Part shown: piece after piece, positions 24,108-33,239 of the stretch
Layout: each line of letters starts with the position of its first letter
How positions within the stretch are numbered: the stretch's first letter is position 1
Assembly (NCBI GenBank): GCA_002386465.1
Contig: DGIT01000052.1
Span: 14,135 to 73,117 of the forward strand
Reading direction: 5' to 3'
Origin: Burkholderiales bacterium UBA4615
Lineage (GTDB): Bacteria; Pseudomonadota; Gammaproteobacteria; Burkholderiales; Burkholderiaceae_E
Length of the DNA: 58,983 nt
Position numbers and translations under genes: made by a program
Notes under the pieces: model-generated
The model's database searches: none
What the model saw: the letters and a program-made list of their open reading frames with translations, nothing else
Told to the model about the DNA's origin: nothing

Positions 24108-25067
24108 ATGCCCGCCGCGACCATGAACTCCGTATTGGGCCCGATCGGCCCCGATCAGCTGGGCTTCACCCTCATGCACGAGCATGTGATGGTGGCGGCC
24201 AGCGGTCTGTATCAGGCTTATCCCGACCTGCTGGGCCAGGGCCCCGAAGCCAAGGGCATCGAGGCCCTCAAAAAAGCCAAGGCAGCCGGGATCGACACCA
24301 TTGTCGATTGCACCACCTTCGATCTGGGGCGGCATGCGCCGCTGCTGGCCGCCGTCTCCAAAGGCTCCGGCGTCAACATTCTGAATGTCACCGGCTGGTG
24401 GCTGGATGTCCCGCGATTCATGCAGGGCGTGGGCCCCAACCAGATGGCGCGTGAGTTCGTGCGTGATCTGACAGAAGGCTTTCGCGGTACCGACATCAAG
24501 GCGGCCTTCCTGAAGTGCGCAGCCGATATCGATGGCGTCACGCGCCCGCTCGAGGTCATGGCACGTGCCGTGGCGCGCGCGCATCGCGAAACCGGTGTGC
24601 CGATCATGGCGCACTCGCATCCGGCCACACAGTTGGCCCGTCGCCAGATCGAGATTTTCAAGGAAGAGGGCGTTGACCTCACCCGCGTAAAGATCGATCA
24701 CTGCAACGACACCACCGATACCGAGTACCTCAAATGGATTCTCGATCAGGGTTGCTTCGTGGGCCTGGACCGCTACCCGGGGCGCATCACCAGCCCGGCC
24801 ATGCGGACGCTGACGCTCAAGCGTTTGATCGACATGGGCTATGGCGATCGGCTGTGCCCGTCGCATGACTGCATTTGCGTGGCCATCCACAACGAGCGGC
24901 CCGACGGCACGATGCCTGACACCCATGCCTACTTCGATCACAACCGCGATCAGTATCTCTACATGCACCGGCATGTCATCCCGATGCTCAAGGAGATGGG
25001 GACCACCGATGCACAGATCCGCACGCTCTTCGTGGACAACGCGCGTCGCTTCATTTTCGGTGCCTGA
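24108..25067 (+). CDS. Phosphotriesterase-related metal-dependent hydrolase
   Basis: The 319-residue TIM-barrel protein belongs to the amidohydrolase superfamily PTE/PLL group, which includes lactonases and phosphotriesterase homology proteins. Metal ligands are visible in order: HEH (FTLMHEHV), the carboxylated Lys candidate in AAFLKCAAD, His in MAHSHPATQ, His in KIDHCNDT and Asp in CPSHDC. There is no signal peptide. The ATG at 24108 follows the crotonase stop by one base, so translation is coupled. In this CoA-linked context, hydrolysis of a lactone or ester is more likely than of an organophosphate, as inference. Confidence 0.85.
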   Translation: MPAATMNSVLGPIGPDQLGFTLMHEHVMVAASGLYQAYPDLLGQGPEAKGIEALKKAKAAGIDTIVDCTTFDLGRHAPLLAAVSKGSGVNILNVTGWWLDVPRFMQGVGPNQMAREFVRDLTEGFRGTDIKAAFLKCAADIDGVTRPLEVMARAVARAHRETGVPIMAHSHPATQLARRQIEIFKEEGVDLTRVKIDHCNDTTDTEYLKWILDQGCFVGLDRYPGRITSPAMRTLTLKRLIDMGYGDRLCPSHDCICVAIHNERPDGTMPDTHAYFDHNRDQYLYMHRHVIPMLKEMGTTDAQIRTLFVDNARRFIFGA

Positions 25068-25123
25068 GTGAGGGGCATTCGGGCAATGCGCTGTGAGGCG
25101 TCCAGGCAGCCGGGCGAACGACC

Positions 25124-25756
25124 ATGAGACCGGACTTTGACGACGCCTTGCGTGTGCGGCTTGCGCAGGGGCTGCGCCAGTTTGAACGTGAAGCGCCACC
25201 TCTCCCGCAGTCTGCGTCACTCAAGCATGCTGCCGTGGCCATCACGGTGATCGAGGCCGACGATGGCCAGGGCGCGGCTTTCGTGCTGACGCGGCGCACC
25301 TCCAAGCTGCGCAACCATGCGGGCCAGTGGGCGCTGCCTGGTGGCCGTCTGGATGCCGGTGAAACGCCCGTGCAAGCAGCGCTGCGTGAACTGCATGAGG
25401 AGGTCGGCCTGCCTCTGGGCGAAGACGCTGTGCTCGGTCTGCTGGACGACTATGCGACCCGATCGGGCTATCTGATCACGCCGGTCGTGGTGTGGGCCGG
25501 GCAGGGCGCACAACTGATCCCTAACCCTGACGAAGTGGCGCATGCCTATCGCATTGGTCTGGAGCAGATCCTGGCGCCTGATGCGGTCGATTTCATCGAC
25601 ATTCCAGAGAGCGATCGCCCGGTGGTGCGGGTGGCCATCAATGGTGATCGCATTCATGCTCCAACCGCTGCCGTGGTGTACCAGTTCCGCGAACTGGCTG
25701 CAGGTCGGATGACCCGTGTGCATCACCTGGAACAGCCGGTCTTTGCGTGGCGCTGA
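25124..25756 (+). CDS. Nudix hydrolase (CoA pyrophosphatase-like)
   Basis: The 210-residue protein contains a perfect Nudix box, from GGRLDAGE through ALRELHEEVGL (residues about 76-98), preceded by RRTSKLRNHAGQWALPGG. That preceding segment, with the RxxxLxxHxGQ(W/I)xxPGG form, is the signature that marks NudL/CoAse-type CoA pyrophosphatases. Those enzymes split CoA or acyl-CoA into 4'-phosphopantetheine and 3',5'-ADP. A CoA-directed role fits the CoA-rich neighbourhood. It lies 56 bases after the phosphotriesterase-like gene. Confidence 0.82.
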   Translation: MRPDFDDALRVRLAQGLRQFEREAPPLPQSASLKHAAVAITVIEADDGQGAAFVLTRRTSKLRNHAGQWALPGGRLDAGETPVQAALRELHEEVGLPLGEDAVLGLLDDYATRSGYLITPVVVWAGQGAQLIPNPDEVAHAYRIGLEQILAPDAVDFIDIPESDRPVVRVAINGDRIHAPTAAVVYQFRELAAGRMTRVHHLEQPVFAWR

Positions 25757-25838
25757 CGCCCTGATGTGATCACGCCATGTCGTCTGTGCCCACGCCGAGT
25801 CTGTTCCGATCCTGTCCTGCTCTCTCCCCGAGCCCGCC

Positions 25839-27041
25839 ATGAATACACCGATACCTCCTCTCCCTCTGGCTGCGTTGAAGGTCATCGATTGCGCCAGCTA
25901 CATTGCGGGGCCTGCCGCCGCTACCGTGCTGTCTGACTTCGGTGCCGATGTCATCAAGGTCGAGCCTCCCGAAGGCGATCCTTACCGCACTCTGGTCCCG
26001 GGTGCGAGTTATCCCTGGGACCTGGATGCCCGCAACAAGCGCAGCCTGGCACTCGACCTGAAGCAATCGGAAGGGATGGTCGTATTGCACCGCTTGCTCG
26101 TGCAGGCCGATGTGTTCATCACCAATCTGCCCTTGCCCGCGCGCAAGCGACTGGGGATCGACGCCGCCTCGCTGTGTCCGCGTTTTCCGCGCCTGATCTA
26201 TGCCTCCATGACCGCGTATGGCGAAGTCGGTGAGGAGGCGGAAAAGACCGGCTTCGATTCGACCGCCTATTGGGCGCGTTCGGCACTGTCAGATCTGGTC
26301 AAGGCCGATCACACCGCCGAACCCACGCGATCCATCACCGGCATGGGGGATCACCCCAGTGCCATGTCGCTGTACGCGGCAATCATGACCGCGCTCTATC
26401 TGCGCGAGCGGACCGGGCAGGGCGGGGTGGTACGCACCTCGCTCATGGCCAATGGGTTATGGGCCAACAGCGCCTTTGCACAGGCACAGCTCAATGGCAC
26501 GCCGCCGGCCCCCAGGGCCCCGCGCCGCGAGGCCCCCAACCCGATTGCCAACATCTATCGCTGCGCCGATGACCGCTGGCTGAACCTCACGATCCTGAAC
26601 ACCCGCCAGTTTCCTGCGCTATGCGAGGCACTGGAGCTGCCGCCCGATATTGCGCGCGATGAGCGCTTCGCCACGCCCGATGCACGGGCCATGCATCATG
26701 CGGCGCTGATCGCGATCTTCGATCAACGCTTTGCCTCGCGCCCGCTCTCGCAATGGCGCGAACGTCTGGATGCAGCCGGTATCACCTTCAGCCTGATCGG
26801 GGGGCTGGCCGATATCCCAGGCGATGCGCAGATGCTCGCCACCGGCACGCTGGTGCCGTTTGCCGACGGTCATGGCCTGACGGTCAACAGCCCGTTTGAG
26901 CTTGTGAATCACCCCAAGAAGCCGCCTGCGCGGGCGCCCGAGACCGTGGGCCGTGATTCTCGCGCCGTGCTGATCGAAGCCGGGTTCACTGCGGCCGAGG
27001 TTGATACGCTGTGCAGTGCGGGTACGGTCCGGCAGGCTTGA
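25839..27041 (+). CDS. Family III CoA-transferase (CaiB/BaiF type)
   Basis: The 400-residue product moves CoA between carboxylic acids. It begins LKVIDCASYIAGPAAATVLSDFG, then ADVIKVEPPEGDPYR and DLDARNKRSLALDLK, all typical of the family. The probable catalytic Asp lies in KTGFDSTAYWARSAL. The C-terminal ARAPETVGRDSRAVLIEAGF closes the second lobe. It probably activates the acid released by upstream hydrolases to its CoA ester for the carboxylase and crotonases. CoA donor and acceptor are not predictable from sequence. Confidence 0.9.
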   Translation: MNTPIPPLPLAALKVIDCASYIAGPAAATVLSDFGADVIKVEPPEGDPYRTLVPGASYPWDLDARNKRSLALDLKQSEGMVVLHRLLVQADVFITNLPLPARKRLGIDAASLCPRFPRLIYASMTAYGEVGEEAEKTGFDSTAYWARSALSDLVKADHTAEPTRSITGMGDHPSAMSLYAAIMTALYLRERTGQGGVVRTSLMANGLWANSAFAQAQLNGTPPAPRAPRREAPNPIANIYRCADDRWLNLTILNTRQFPALCEALELPPDIARDERFATPDARAMHHAALIAIFDQRFASRPLSQWRERLDAAGITFSLIGGLADIPGDAQMLATGTLVPFADGHGLTVNSPFELVNHPKKPPARAPETVGRDSRAVLIEAGFTAAEVDTLCSAGTVRQA

Positions 27042-27113
27042 GCGCTCAGGGCTTGAGCGGCGTGCAAGGTTCGCCTCGGCTCGATCAGGATGCTGTCCAC
27101 AAGGAGATTCGAC

Positions 27114-28070
27114 ATGAGCTTTGAGACCCCCCTGACCCTGAGCGGTCCGTTGCGCAGCCCCATGCAGATGCTGGGTGATCAGCAATACGATGGCCATGCG
27201 TCCTTGCACGACGACAGCATGGCCCAGGGCCTGGGCTTCAAGGCAGCCCCGATCGAAGGGCCCACGCATTTCAGCCAGTTCGATCCGCTGCTCGAGCGCC
27301 TGTGGGGCCGCGCATGGTTCGAGCGCGGCTGCATCTCGTCGCATTATCTGAACATGGTTGTCGAGGGTGAACAGGTTCGCGCATTCGTGGACATGCCTGC
27401 GCCTGGCGCCACGCGCGCCCGCATTCGTGCAGAGAAGGCCGACGGCACGCCGGTGCTTGAAGGCTCGGCCAGCATCGGTCCCGATCATGGTCAGACGCTG
27501 CTTGAAGAACGCATGGCCAAGCTGCGGCCTACCGGAGCGCTGGTTATTTTGCGCGACATACGCGTCGGCATGCGGGGTGCCGAAGACGAGCCGGTGAGCA
27601 TGGGGATCGATCAGCACATGGGCGATCTGTATCCCTTCACGCTGCGTCAGAAACTGGCGTGTATCACCGAGAACTCCCCCTGGTACGCAAGTGCAGAGAC
27701 GTCTCCGTGGGGCCGCGCGATTATCCCCTTCGAGATGGTGAGCGTGCTGGTCAATGCCTCAAGTCGGAAGGCGCGTTTTCCCGTGAAAGGGCCTGCGATC
27801 GGGCTGTTCGCTGATCTGCAGGTCAAGATGATCGACGGCCCGCTGTTCGTGGGTGAGTCCTACCTGGTGCGCCGCGAGATCGTGGCCGTGTCTGACAGCC
27901 GACGTACCGAATCCTTCTGGACGCTGAGCCGGATCTTTGATGCGGGCGGCACGCACCTGAAGGCCGAGATGCTGCTGAACAGCGCCACGCTCAAAGACTC
28001 GTACAAACCGTATGCCGAGGAATTGGCTGCGCTCTCAAGCGCAGGTGAATCGACCGGTGCAACGATCTGA
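27114..28070 (+). CDS. Uncharacterised protein, possibly hotdog-fold (MaoC-like)
   Basis: This 318-residue protein is not clearly recognised. Features suggest a hotdog dehydratase-like domain in the N-terminal half: MAQGLGFKAAPIEGPTHFS resembles the MaoC pattern of a Gly-rich active-site helix, followed by GEQVRAFVDMPAPGATRARI and GTPVLEGSASIG as paired strands. The second half (about 160-310) repeats a similar strand-rich layout (FVGESYLVRREIVAV). There is no signal peptide. AAGGAG seven bases before ATG 27114 decides the start over an ATG at 27090. As the last plus-strand gene before a terminator-like hairpin, it probably ends the catabolic operon. Confidence 0.55.
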   Translation: MSFETPLTLSGPLRSPMQMLGDQQYDGHASLHDDSMAQGLGFKAAPIEGPTHFSQFDPLLERLWGRAWFERGCISSHYLNMVVEGEQVRAFVDMPAPGATRARIRAEKADGTPVLEGSASIGPDHGQTLLEERMAKLRPTGALVILRDIRVGMRGAEDEPVSMGIDQHMGDLYPFTLRQKLACITENSPWYASAETSPWGRAIIPFEMVSVLVNASSRKARFPVKGPAIGLFADLQVKMIDGPLFVGESYLVRREIVAVSDSRRTESFWTLSRIFDAGGTHLKAEMLLNSATLKDSYKPYAEELAALSSAGESTGATI

Positions 28071-28086
28071 GTCTTTCGACGGGACA

Positions 28087-28115
28087 GTCTGGGGCGATGG
28101 CCCGTCGCCCCAGAC
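28087..28115. terminator. Strong hairpin between convergent genes (bidirectional terminator)
   Basis: There is a perfect 11-bp inverted repeat, GTCTGGGGCGA and TCGCCCCAGAC, with a 7-base loop. It sits in the 61 bases between the convergent ends of the hotdog-like gene (28070) and the sulfatase gene (28132). No T-run follows on either strand, so it is either a weak intrinsic terminator or an RNA-stabilising hairpin. Confidence 0.7.
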
Positions 28116-28131
28116 GTGATCGAGATATCGC

Positions 28132-30357
28132 TCAGGCGTTGCCCAGCGCCTGCTTCAGATCGCTGCCCGGATCAGTCACCTGATCGTCGGCCACATCGAT
28201 CACGACCTTGTGCAGGGTGCCGGTGAACGCAAACGGGGCCTGAAATTCACCCACTGACGGCTTGCCTGCGCGACCCACGCCAATACCGCCCCCCCGTGCT
28301 GCCCTGAAGGTCTGGGGTACGCTCACCTTGCCGCATTCCTGGCCGTTGATCAGCAGCACGCAGTCGCCTGAAAAGTCGGCGGTCTTGCGAAACTCCACGC
28401 TCAGTTCGCACTCGCCTTCGGGCACAGGCCGATCCGATCGGACCACATGGTGTCGGCCCACGAAGTTGTAGTCGTGTACCAGCTTGCCGTCCATCACATA
28501 GAGCGCAAAGCCGCCTGAAAAGTCGCCCTGCGCCGCCAGCACACCTTGTGCGCCGCCTTGTGGAATGGTGACCTTCGCGGTCAGCCGATAGGAACGATTT
28601 CGGGTGTCCGGTCCGGCTTTGCCACTGTCGGGCAAGATTTCCCAATGCCGGCGCATGGCCGGGCTGTGCGGGTTGCGCGTCACGAAGCGATGCAGGCTGT
28701 CATTCAAGGGCAGCACCTGACAGGCGCCTGCTTCAATGAACCAGCGCTGGATCATCTCGGCCAGCTTCTCTGGCTTTTCGGCGGCCAGATCGCGGGTTTC
28801 GTTGAAGTCGCTGTCCAGGTGGTAGAGCTCCCACTGGTCTTTTTCAAAGGGCGTACCGGTCTGATGCCATGACACGGCCTTCCAGCCTTTATGCCACAGG
28901 CCGCGGTGGCCAAACATCTCGAAGTACTGCACCGACTTGCGGGTGGGCTGATCGGGTTGGGTAAAGGTGTAAGCGAGGCTCGTGCCTTCCATGGGTTGCT
29001 GCGCCACGCCGTTGATGGTCATGGGTGGCTGAATGCCCAGGATTTCCAGCACTGTGGGCGTAATGTCCACCACGTGATGGAACTGATCACGAATGCCACC
29101 GGCGTCGCTGATCCCCTTGGGGTAGTGCACGATCAGCGGGTCTCGTACACCGCCTCCGTGGGTTGTCTGCTTGTAACGCTTGAGGGGCGTATTGCCTGCC
29201 ATGGCCCAGCCCAGCGGGTAGTTGGTGGACAGATGGCCCTGGCCGATCTGATCAATGTGTGGCAGGTTTTCCTCGAGCGTATCGCGCACACCGTTGAAAT
29301 ACCGGTTGGTGTTCACTGTGCCAAGTGGTGAGCCTTCCTGGCTGGCACCGTTGTCCGAGATCAGCACGATCATTGTGTTCTCGAGCTTGCCCAGTTGCTT
29401 CAGGAACGCAACCAGCCGGCCCACCTGTTCGTCGGCATGCTCGAGCATGCCGGCAAAGGCGGCCTGCAGCTTCACGGCGAGTTTCTTCTGATCGGCACCG
29501 AGTGAGTCCCAGGGCTTCACGCCCGGGCTGCGTTCGGGCAGTTCAGTGTGCGCAGGGACTAAGCCCAGCTTCTTTTGCCGCGCCAGTCGATCGGCACGCG
29601 TGGCATCCCAGCCTTTCTCGAAAACCGGCAAGTACTTGTCGATATAGCGTGCAGGTGCATGGTGCGGCGAGTGCTGCGCGCCGAAGCACATGTACAAGAA
29701 AAAAGGTTTTTCCGGCGCGGCGGTCTGCTGATGGCGGATGAAGCGCATCGACTGTTCAACGATGTCCTCGGACAGGTGATAGTCGGGGCGGTCGGGGGCT
29801 TCGATGCGATGGTTGTCCATCGCCAGGTCAGGGTGAAACTGGTTGGTCGCGCCCGACATGAAGCCATAGAACCGGTCAAAGCCGCGTTGCAGCGGCCACT
29901 GGTCGAACGGCCCCGCCGCCGTGGTCTCAAAAATTGGGGTCAGATGCCATTTTCCGGTGGCAAAGGTGTTGTAGCCGCTGCCACGCAGCATCTCGGCGAG
30001 CGTGCCTGCGCTCTTGGCAATGCGCCCCCGCATGCCGGGAAAGCCGAAGTCCCAGTCCGACAGGCCGCCCATGCCCACCGAGTGGTGGTTGCGTCCGGTG
30101 AGCAGGGCCGCTCGCGTGGGCGAGCACAAGGCCGTGGTGTGAAAGTTGGTGTAGCGCAGCCCGCCCGCAGCGAGCGCGTCGATGTTCGGAGTGGAGATTT
30201 CCGAGCCATAGCATCCAAGGTCGGCAAATCCCATGTCATCGAACACGACATAGACGATGTTCGGCGCGCCCGCTGGAGCCTTGGGCGGTGCAGGCCAATG
30301 CGGCGTGGATTCGCTGAGGGTCAGACCCACTTGGGCGGGCGCGTGTTGTTGGGTCAT
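28132..30357 (-). CDS. Cytoplasmic arylsulfatase-family sulfatase
   Basis: This type I sulfatase hydrolyses sulfate esters using a formylglycine made from Cys78 in CSPTRAALLTG (consensus CxPxRxxxLTG). The N-terminal metal site NIVYVVFDDMGFADLGCYG (Asp40/41) and further ligand segments KWHLTPIFETT and ISDNGASQEGSPLG are present. It has no signal peptide, so it should act in the cytoplasm on imported substrates. At 741 residues it is longer than P. aeruginosa AtsA and has an extra C-terminal strand-rich domain (about 590-735). It lies 36 bases downstream of its presumed maturase, in a three-gene minus-strand operon. Confidence 0.93.
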   Translation of the reverse strand: MTQQHAPAQVGLTLSESTPHWPAPPKAPAGAPNIVYVVFDDMGFADLGCYGSEISTPNIDALAAGGLRYTNFHTTALCSPTRAALLTGRNHHSVGMGGLSDWDFGFPGMRGRIAKSAGTLAEMLRGSGYNTFATGKWHLTPIFETTAAGPFDQWPLQRGFDRFYGFMSGATNQFHPDLAMDNHRIEAPDRPDYHLSEDIVEQSMRFIRHQQTAAPEKPFFLYMCFGAQHSPHHAPARYIDKYLPVFEKGWDATRADRLARQKKLGLVPAHTELPERSPGVKPWDSLGADQKKLAVKLQAAFAGMLEHADEQVGRLVAFLKQLGKLENTMIVLISDNGASQEGSPLGTVNTNRYFNGVRDTLEENLPHIDQIGQGHLSTNYPLGWAMAGNTPLKRYKQTTHGGGVRDPLIVHYPKGISDAGGIRDQFHHVVDITPTVLEILGIQPPMTINGVAQQPMEGTSLAYTFTQPDQPTRKSVQYFEMFGHRGLWHKGWKAVSWHQTGTPFEKDQWELYHLDSDFNETRDLAAEKPEKLAEMIQRWFIEAGACQVLPLNDSLHRFVTRNPHSPAMRRHWEILPDSGKAGPDTRNRSYRLTAKVTIPQGGAQGVLAAQGDFSGGFALYVMDGKLVHDYNFVGRHHVVRSDRPVPEGECELSVEFRKTADFSGDCVLLINGQECGKVSVPQTFRAARGGGIGVGRAGKPSVGEFQAPFAFTGTLHKVVIDVADDQVTDPGSDLKQALGNA

Positions 30358-30393
30358 TGAAGTTTGTCCTGGAAATGCGCCATGCGGGTAACG

Positions 30394-31398
30394 TCAGGCG
30401 CGCTTTGTCGTGAATGATCGTTGGGGGGTGTCGGCGTTGGCTGCACACCGAAACCCCATGTGGCTGGTGGTGGCGTCGGGTCCATTGGAACTGCGCGCTG
30501 CCACGCGGTATCGATTGCAGTAACTTTCATGGCACAGAAAGCTGCCACCGCGAATCACGCGGCGGTTGCCGTGCAGCGGGCCACGCGGGTTGATCAGATC
30601 GGCGCGGGTGAAGTGTGTGTCGAACCAGTCGGCGCACCACTCCCAGACATTGCCGCACACGTTGAAAAGGCCAAAGCCATTCGCCTCGAATGCATCGACC
30701 GGGGCAGTGCCGTAGAAGCCATCGTCCTGCGTATTGCGCATTGGAAAGCGCCCTTGCCAGATGTTGCATCGGTGCGCGCGATCGGGGGTGAGTTCATCGC
30801 CCCATGCGTAGCGGCTGCCCTCAAGGCCGCCGCGTGCTGCGTATTCCCATTCGGCTTCAGACGGCAGCCGCTTGCCGGCCCAGTGGCAGTAGGCCAACGC
30901 GTCGTGCCATGAGACATGCACGACCGGGTGGTCTGCCCGCTCCTCCACAGATGAGCCAGGCCCTTCCGGTCGGCGCCAGCACGCACCTTCCACCTCGCGC
31001 CACCACGGCGCATCCACCACGCCGCGTGTGGGTGGAAAATCCTCTGGCAGCAGGCCCGCGAAGACAAAACTCACACCCACTTCCTCGGCCACCGAAACAT
31101 AGTCCGTGGCCTGCACGAACGCAGCGAATTCGCGGTTGGTCACCGCCGTGCGGTCGATCCGAAAGGCGGGCATGTGCACCCGTCGTGCAGGCGACTCGCC
31201 ATCACCCGGTTCACCCTCGTCGGCATCGCTGCCCATGATGAAGCTGCCCGCAGGGATCAGCGCCATGTTCGAGAACCGATCGCCTTGCACGATCAGTCCC
31301 GACTGACTCGGTGAACCAATCGACCGCGCGTCCCGCCACAGCTGAGGACCGGTTGCTGCGGCAGGCCCGCAGCAACCGGAAGCAGATTGCGCACTCAT
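30394..31398 (-). CDS. Formylglycine-generating enzyme (sulfatase-modifying factor)
   Basis: FGE oxidises the sulfatase active-site Cys to formylglycine with O2 and copper. The 334-residue protein shows the family start FIMGSDADEGEPGDGESPARRV, then HPVVHVSWHDALAYC and RLPSEAEWEYAARGG. GGSFLCHESYCNRYRVAAR carries the two catalytic cysteines, Cys289 and Cys294. GNVWEWCADW also fits. Both Cys residues are present, so it should be active rather than an ergothioneine-type EgtB relative. It sits directly upstream of the Cys-type sulfatase, its obvious client. A Cys-rich N-terminus (GCCGP) is an oddity. Confidence 0.93.
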   Translation of the reverse strand: MSAQSASGCCGPAAATGPQLWRDARSIGSPSQSGLIVQGDRFSNMALIPAGSFIMGSDADEGEPGDGESPARRVHMPAFRIDRTAVTNREFAAFVQATDYVSVAEEVGVSFVFAGLLPEDFPPTRGVVDAPWWREVEGACWRRPEGPGSSVEERADHPVVHVSWHDALAYCHWAGKRLPSEAEWEYAARGGLEGSRYAWGDELTPDRAHRCNIWQGRFPMRNTQDDGFYGTAPVDAFEANGFGLFNVCGNVWEWCADWFDTHFTRADLINPRGPLHGNRRVIRGGSFLCHESYCNRYRVAARSSNGPDATTSHMGFRCAANADTPQRSFTTKRA

Positions 31399-31423
31399 CG
31401 CCCGGCGTGCGCGCAGTCCGAGA

Positions 31424-32197
31424 TCAGCGGCCTTTCCAGTTGGGCTTGCGCTTCTCGGAGAAGGCCTTGGGCCCTTCGATGAAGTCTTCGCTTGCGCGCA
31501 GCTTCAGTACCGATTCATACGTCGCTTCCATGGAAGCCTGCAGCGATGCCGTGCTCAGGCTGCGATAGACCACGTCCTTGCTGGCACGAATAGACAGTGG
31601 CGAGCACTCCAGGATCTGATGCGCCCAGGCCATGGTGCGCTCCATCAGCTTGTCGGGCGCACACACCTCATTCACAAAGCCCAGTTCATAGCCTTCCTTG
31701 GCCGTCACATGCCGCCCGGTCAGGATCATGCCCAGCGCGCGCTTGGGGCCGATGACACGGGGCAGGCGATTCAGACCGCCGGCAAGCGCAGCGAGACCCA
31801 CTTTCGGCTCCGGCAGGGCGAAGGTCGCCTGTTCGGAAGCAATGATCAGGTCGCAGGCCAGCGCAGTTTCAAAGCCGCCACCCATGGCCACGCCATTCAC
31901 CGCGGCCAGCACGGGTTTGGTCAGGTCCCAGCGCGCGGTCAGGCCGTTGAAGCCCAGCGGCATGGGCGGGCGCACGCCACCTTCGGCCTGGTAGCGCAGG
32001 TCGTTGCCGGCACAAAAGCCTCGGCCTTCACCAGTGATGATGGCGACCCACATGTCGTCGTCCGCGGCAAAGTCGTCGAAGACCCTGGCCAGCTCAAGAT
32101 TGCCAGGTGGGTGCATGGCATTGAGCCGCTCAGGGCGGTTCAGGCGCACGGTCATGATGTGGTCGCGTTTGTCGACCAGACAGAATTCGGTGTTCAT
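31424..32197 (-). CDS. Enoyl-CoA hydratase (crotonase family, both catalytic Glu present)
   Basis: The 257-residue crotonase has CAGNDLRYQAEGG at the oxyanion hole. The two Glu residues of classical hydratases are in GGGFETALACD and FALPEPKVG. It should therefore hydrate a 2-enoyl-CoA, unlike the paired crotonases at 22-24 kb. RLPRVIGPKRALGMILTGRHVTAKEG and the C-terminal SEKRKPNWKGR fit the family. It is first in the operon with the maturase (24 bases downstream) and the sulfatase. The 193 bases to the divergent dienelactone hydrolase gene should hold promoters for both, but I found no clear one. Confidence 0.9.
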   Translation of the reverse strand: MNTEFCLVDKRDHIMTVRLNRPERLNAMHPPGNLELARVFDDFAADDDMWVAIITGEGRGFCAGNDLRYQAEGGVRPPMPLGFNGLTARWDLTKPVLAAVNGVAMGGGFETALACDLIIASEQATFALPEPKVGLAALAGGLNRLPRVIGPKRALGMILTGRHVTAKEGYELGFVNEVCAPDKLMERTMAWAHQILECSPLSIRASKDVVYRSLSTASLQASMEATYESVLKLRASEDFIEGPKAFSEKRKPNWKGR

Positions 32198-32390
32198 GCG
32201 GGGCTCCTCCAGAGTCGGGGCGACAGCTGTCGCCAGGTGAAAACGCGATGCGTGTCGCGGTATGTCAGGATTGCGGGCTCAGCCGTGGGCCGGCACCATC
32301 TTTGACGCATCATAAGCCAGCCAGACCAGTCCAGGCCCCGAGACGGCATCCAGCGGTTCCAATCGATCGCCTCATGAAACGGAGACTCCC

Positions 32391-33122
32391 ATGATCGAAC
32401 ATCACATCGATATCCCCACCCGCGACGGCGCCATGCCCACCTTCGTGGTCTATCCCGATGAAGGCGGCCCGCACCCGGTCGTGCTGTTCTACATGGATGC
32501 GCCGGGTAAGCGAGAGGAACTGCATGACATGGCGCGCCGCATTGCCGCGGTGGGCTACTTTGTGGTGCTGCCCAATCTGTATTACCGGCGCGTGCGGGCC
32601 TATGAACTGGCCGTGCGCGATGAAGCGCACATGAAGATCATGTTCGAGCACATGAGCAGCCTGAGCAACGGCATGATCGTGCAGGACACGCTAGCCTTGC
32701 TCGACTATGTCGATGCTCAGCCGGCCGCCGACAAGACGCATATCGGCGCAGTGGGCTACTGCATGAGCGGCCCGTTCGTGATAGCTGCCGCAGCACACCA
32801 TTCGCGACTGCGATGCGTGGCCTCTATTTACGGCGCCAATCTGGTCACTGATCGCGACGACTCACCGCACAAGATGCTCGACCGCGTGAAGTGCGAGACG
32901 TATCTGGCTTGCGCAGAGATCGACAAGTGGGCCCCGCCCGCAACGATCGCAACATTGGAGGATGCGCTCAAAGCGGCCAAAGTGAATTACCGGCTGGAGT
33001 GGTACCCCGGGGCACAGCATGGCTTTGCCTTCCCCAAGCGCGATGGCATTTACGACAAGCCCAGCGCCGAGCGGCATTGGGTGCGGCTGTTTGATCTGTT
33101 CAAGCGCAACCTGCAGGCGTGA
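32391..33122 (+). CDS. Dienelactone hydrolase family protein
   Basis: This 243-residue alpha/beta hydrolase has the nucleophile elbow GYCMSG with Cys124, as in dienelactone hydrolase, instead of Ser. The acid is probably Asp in CAEIDKWAPP, and the His is in PGAQHGFAF. The start is MIEHHIDIPTRDGAMPTFVVYP. Such enzymes open lactone rings, for example in chloroaromatic breakdown. It is divergent from the crotonase-maturase-sulfatase operon and 117 bases upstream of the ABC importer genes. It is a single gene or the first of that operon. Confidence 0.88.
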   Translation: MIEHHIDIPTRDGAMPTFVVYPDEGGPHPVVLFYMDAPGKREELHDMARRIAAVGYFVVLPNLYYRRVRAYELAVRDEAHMKIMFEHMSSLSNGMIVQDTLALLDYVDAQPAADKTHIGAVGYCMSGPFVIAAAAHHSRLRCVASIYGANLVTDRDDSPHKMLDRVKCETYLACAEIDKWAPPATIATLEDALKAAKVNYRLEWYPGAQHGFAFPKRDGIYDKPSAERHWVRLFDLFKRNLQA

Positions 33123-33239
33123 TGCTGCTCGCCTGAGGGGTGTCGGGCCGGTTGAGTGGGTCAAAGATGGTGCGCTGCGGATTGACGCGCTGCGAACTGC
33201 CTGTCATGTTCCAGTGCTGCGGCTTCACCAGGAGGAGAC

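Noticed and set aside
24108..25067. True organophosphate-degrading phosphotriesterase
   Set aside because: Relatives in CoA-linked clusters are mostly lactonase- or PHP-type. Metal ligands alone do not show phosphotriester activity.
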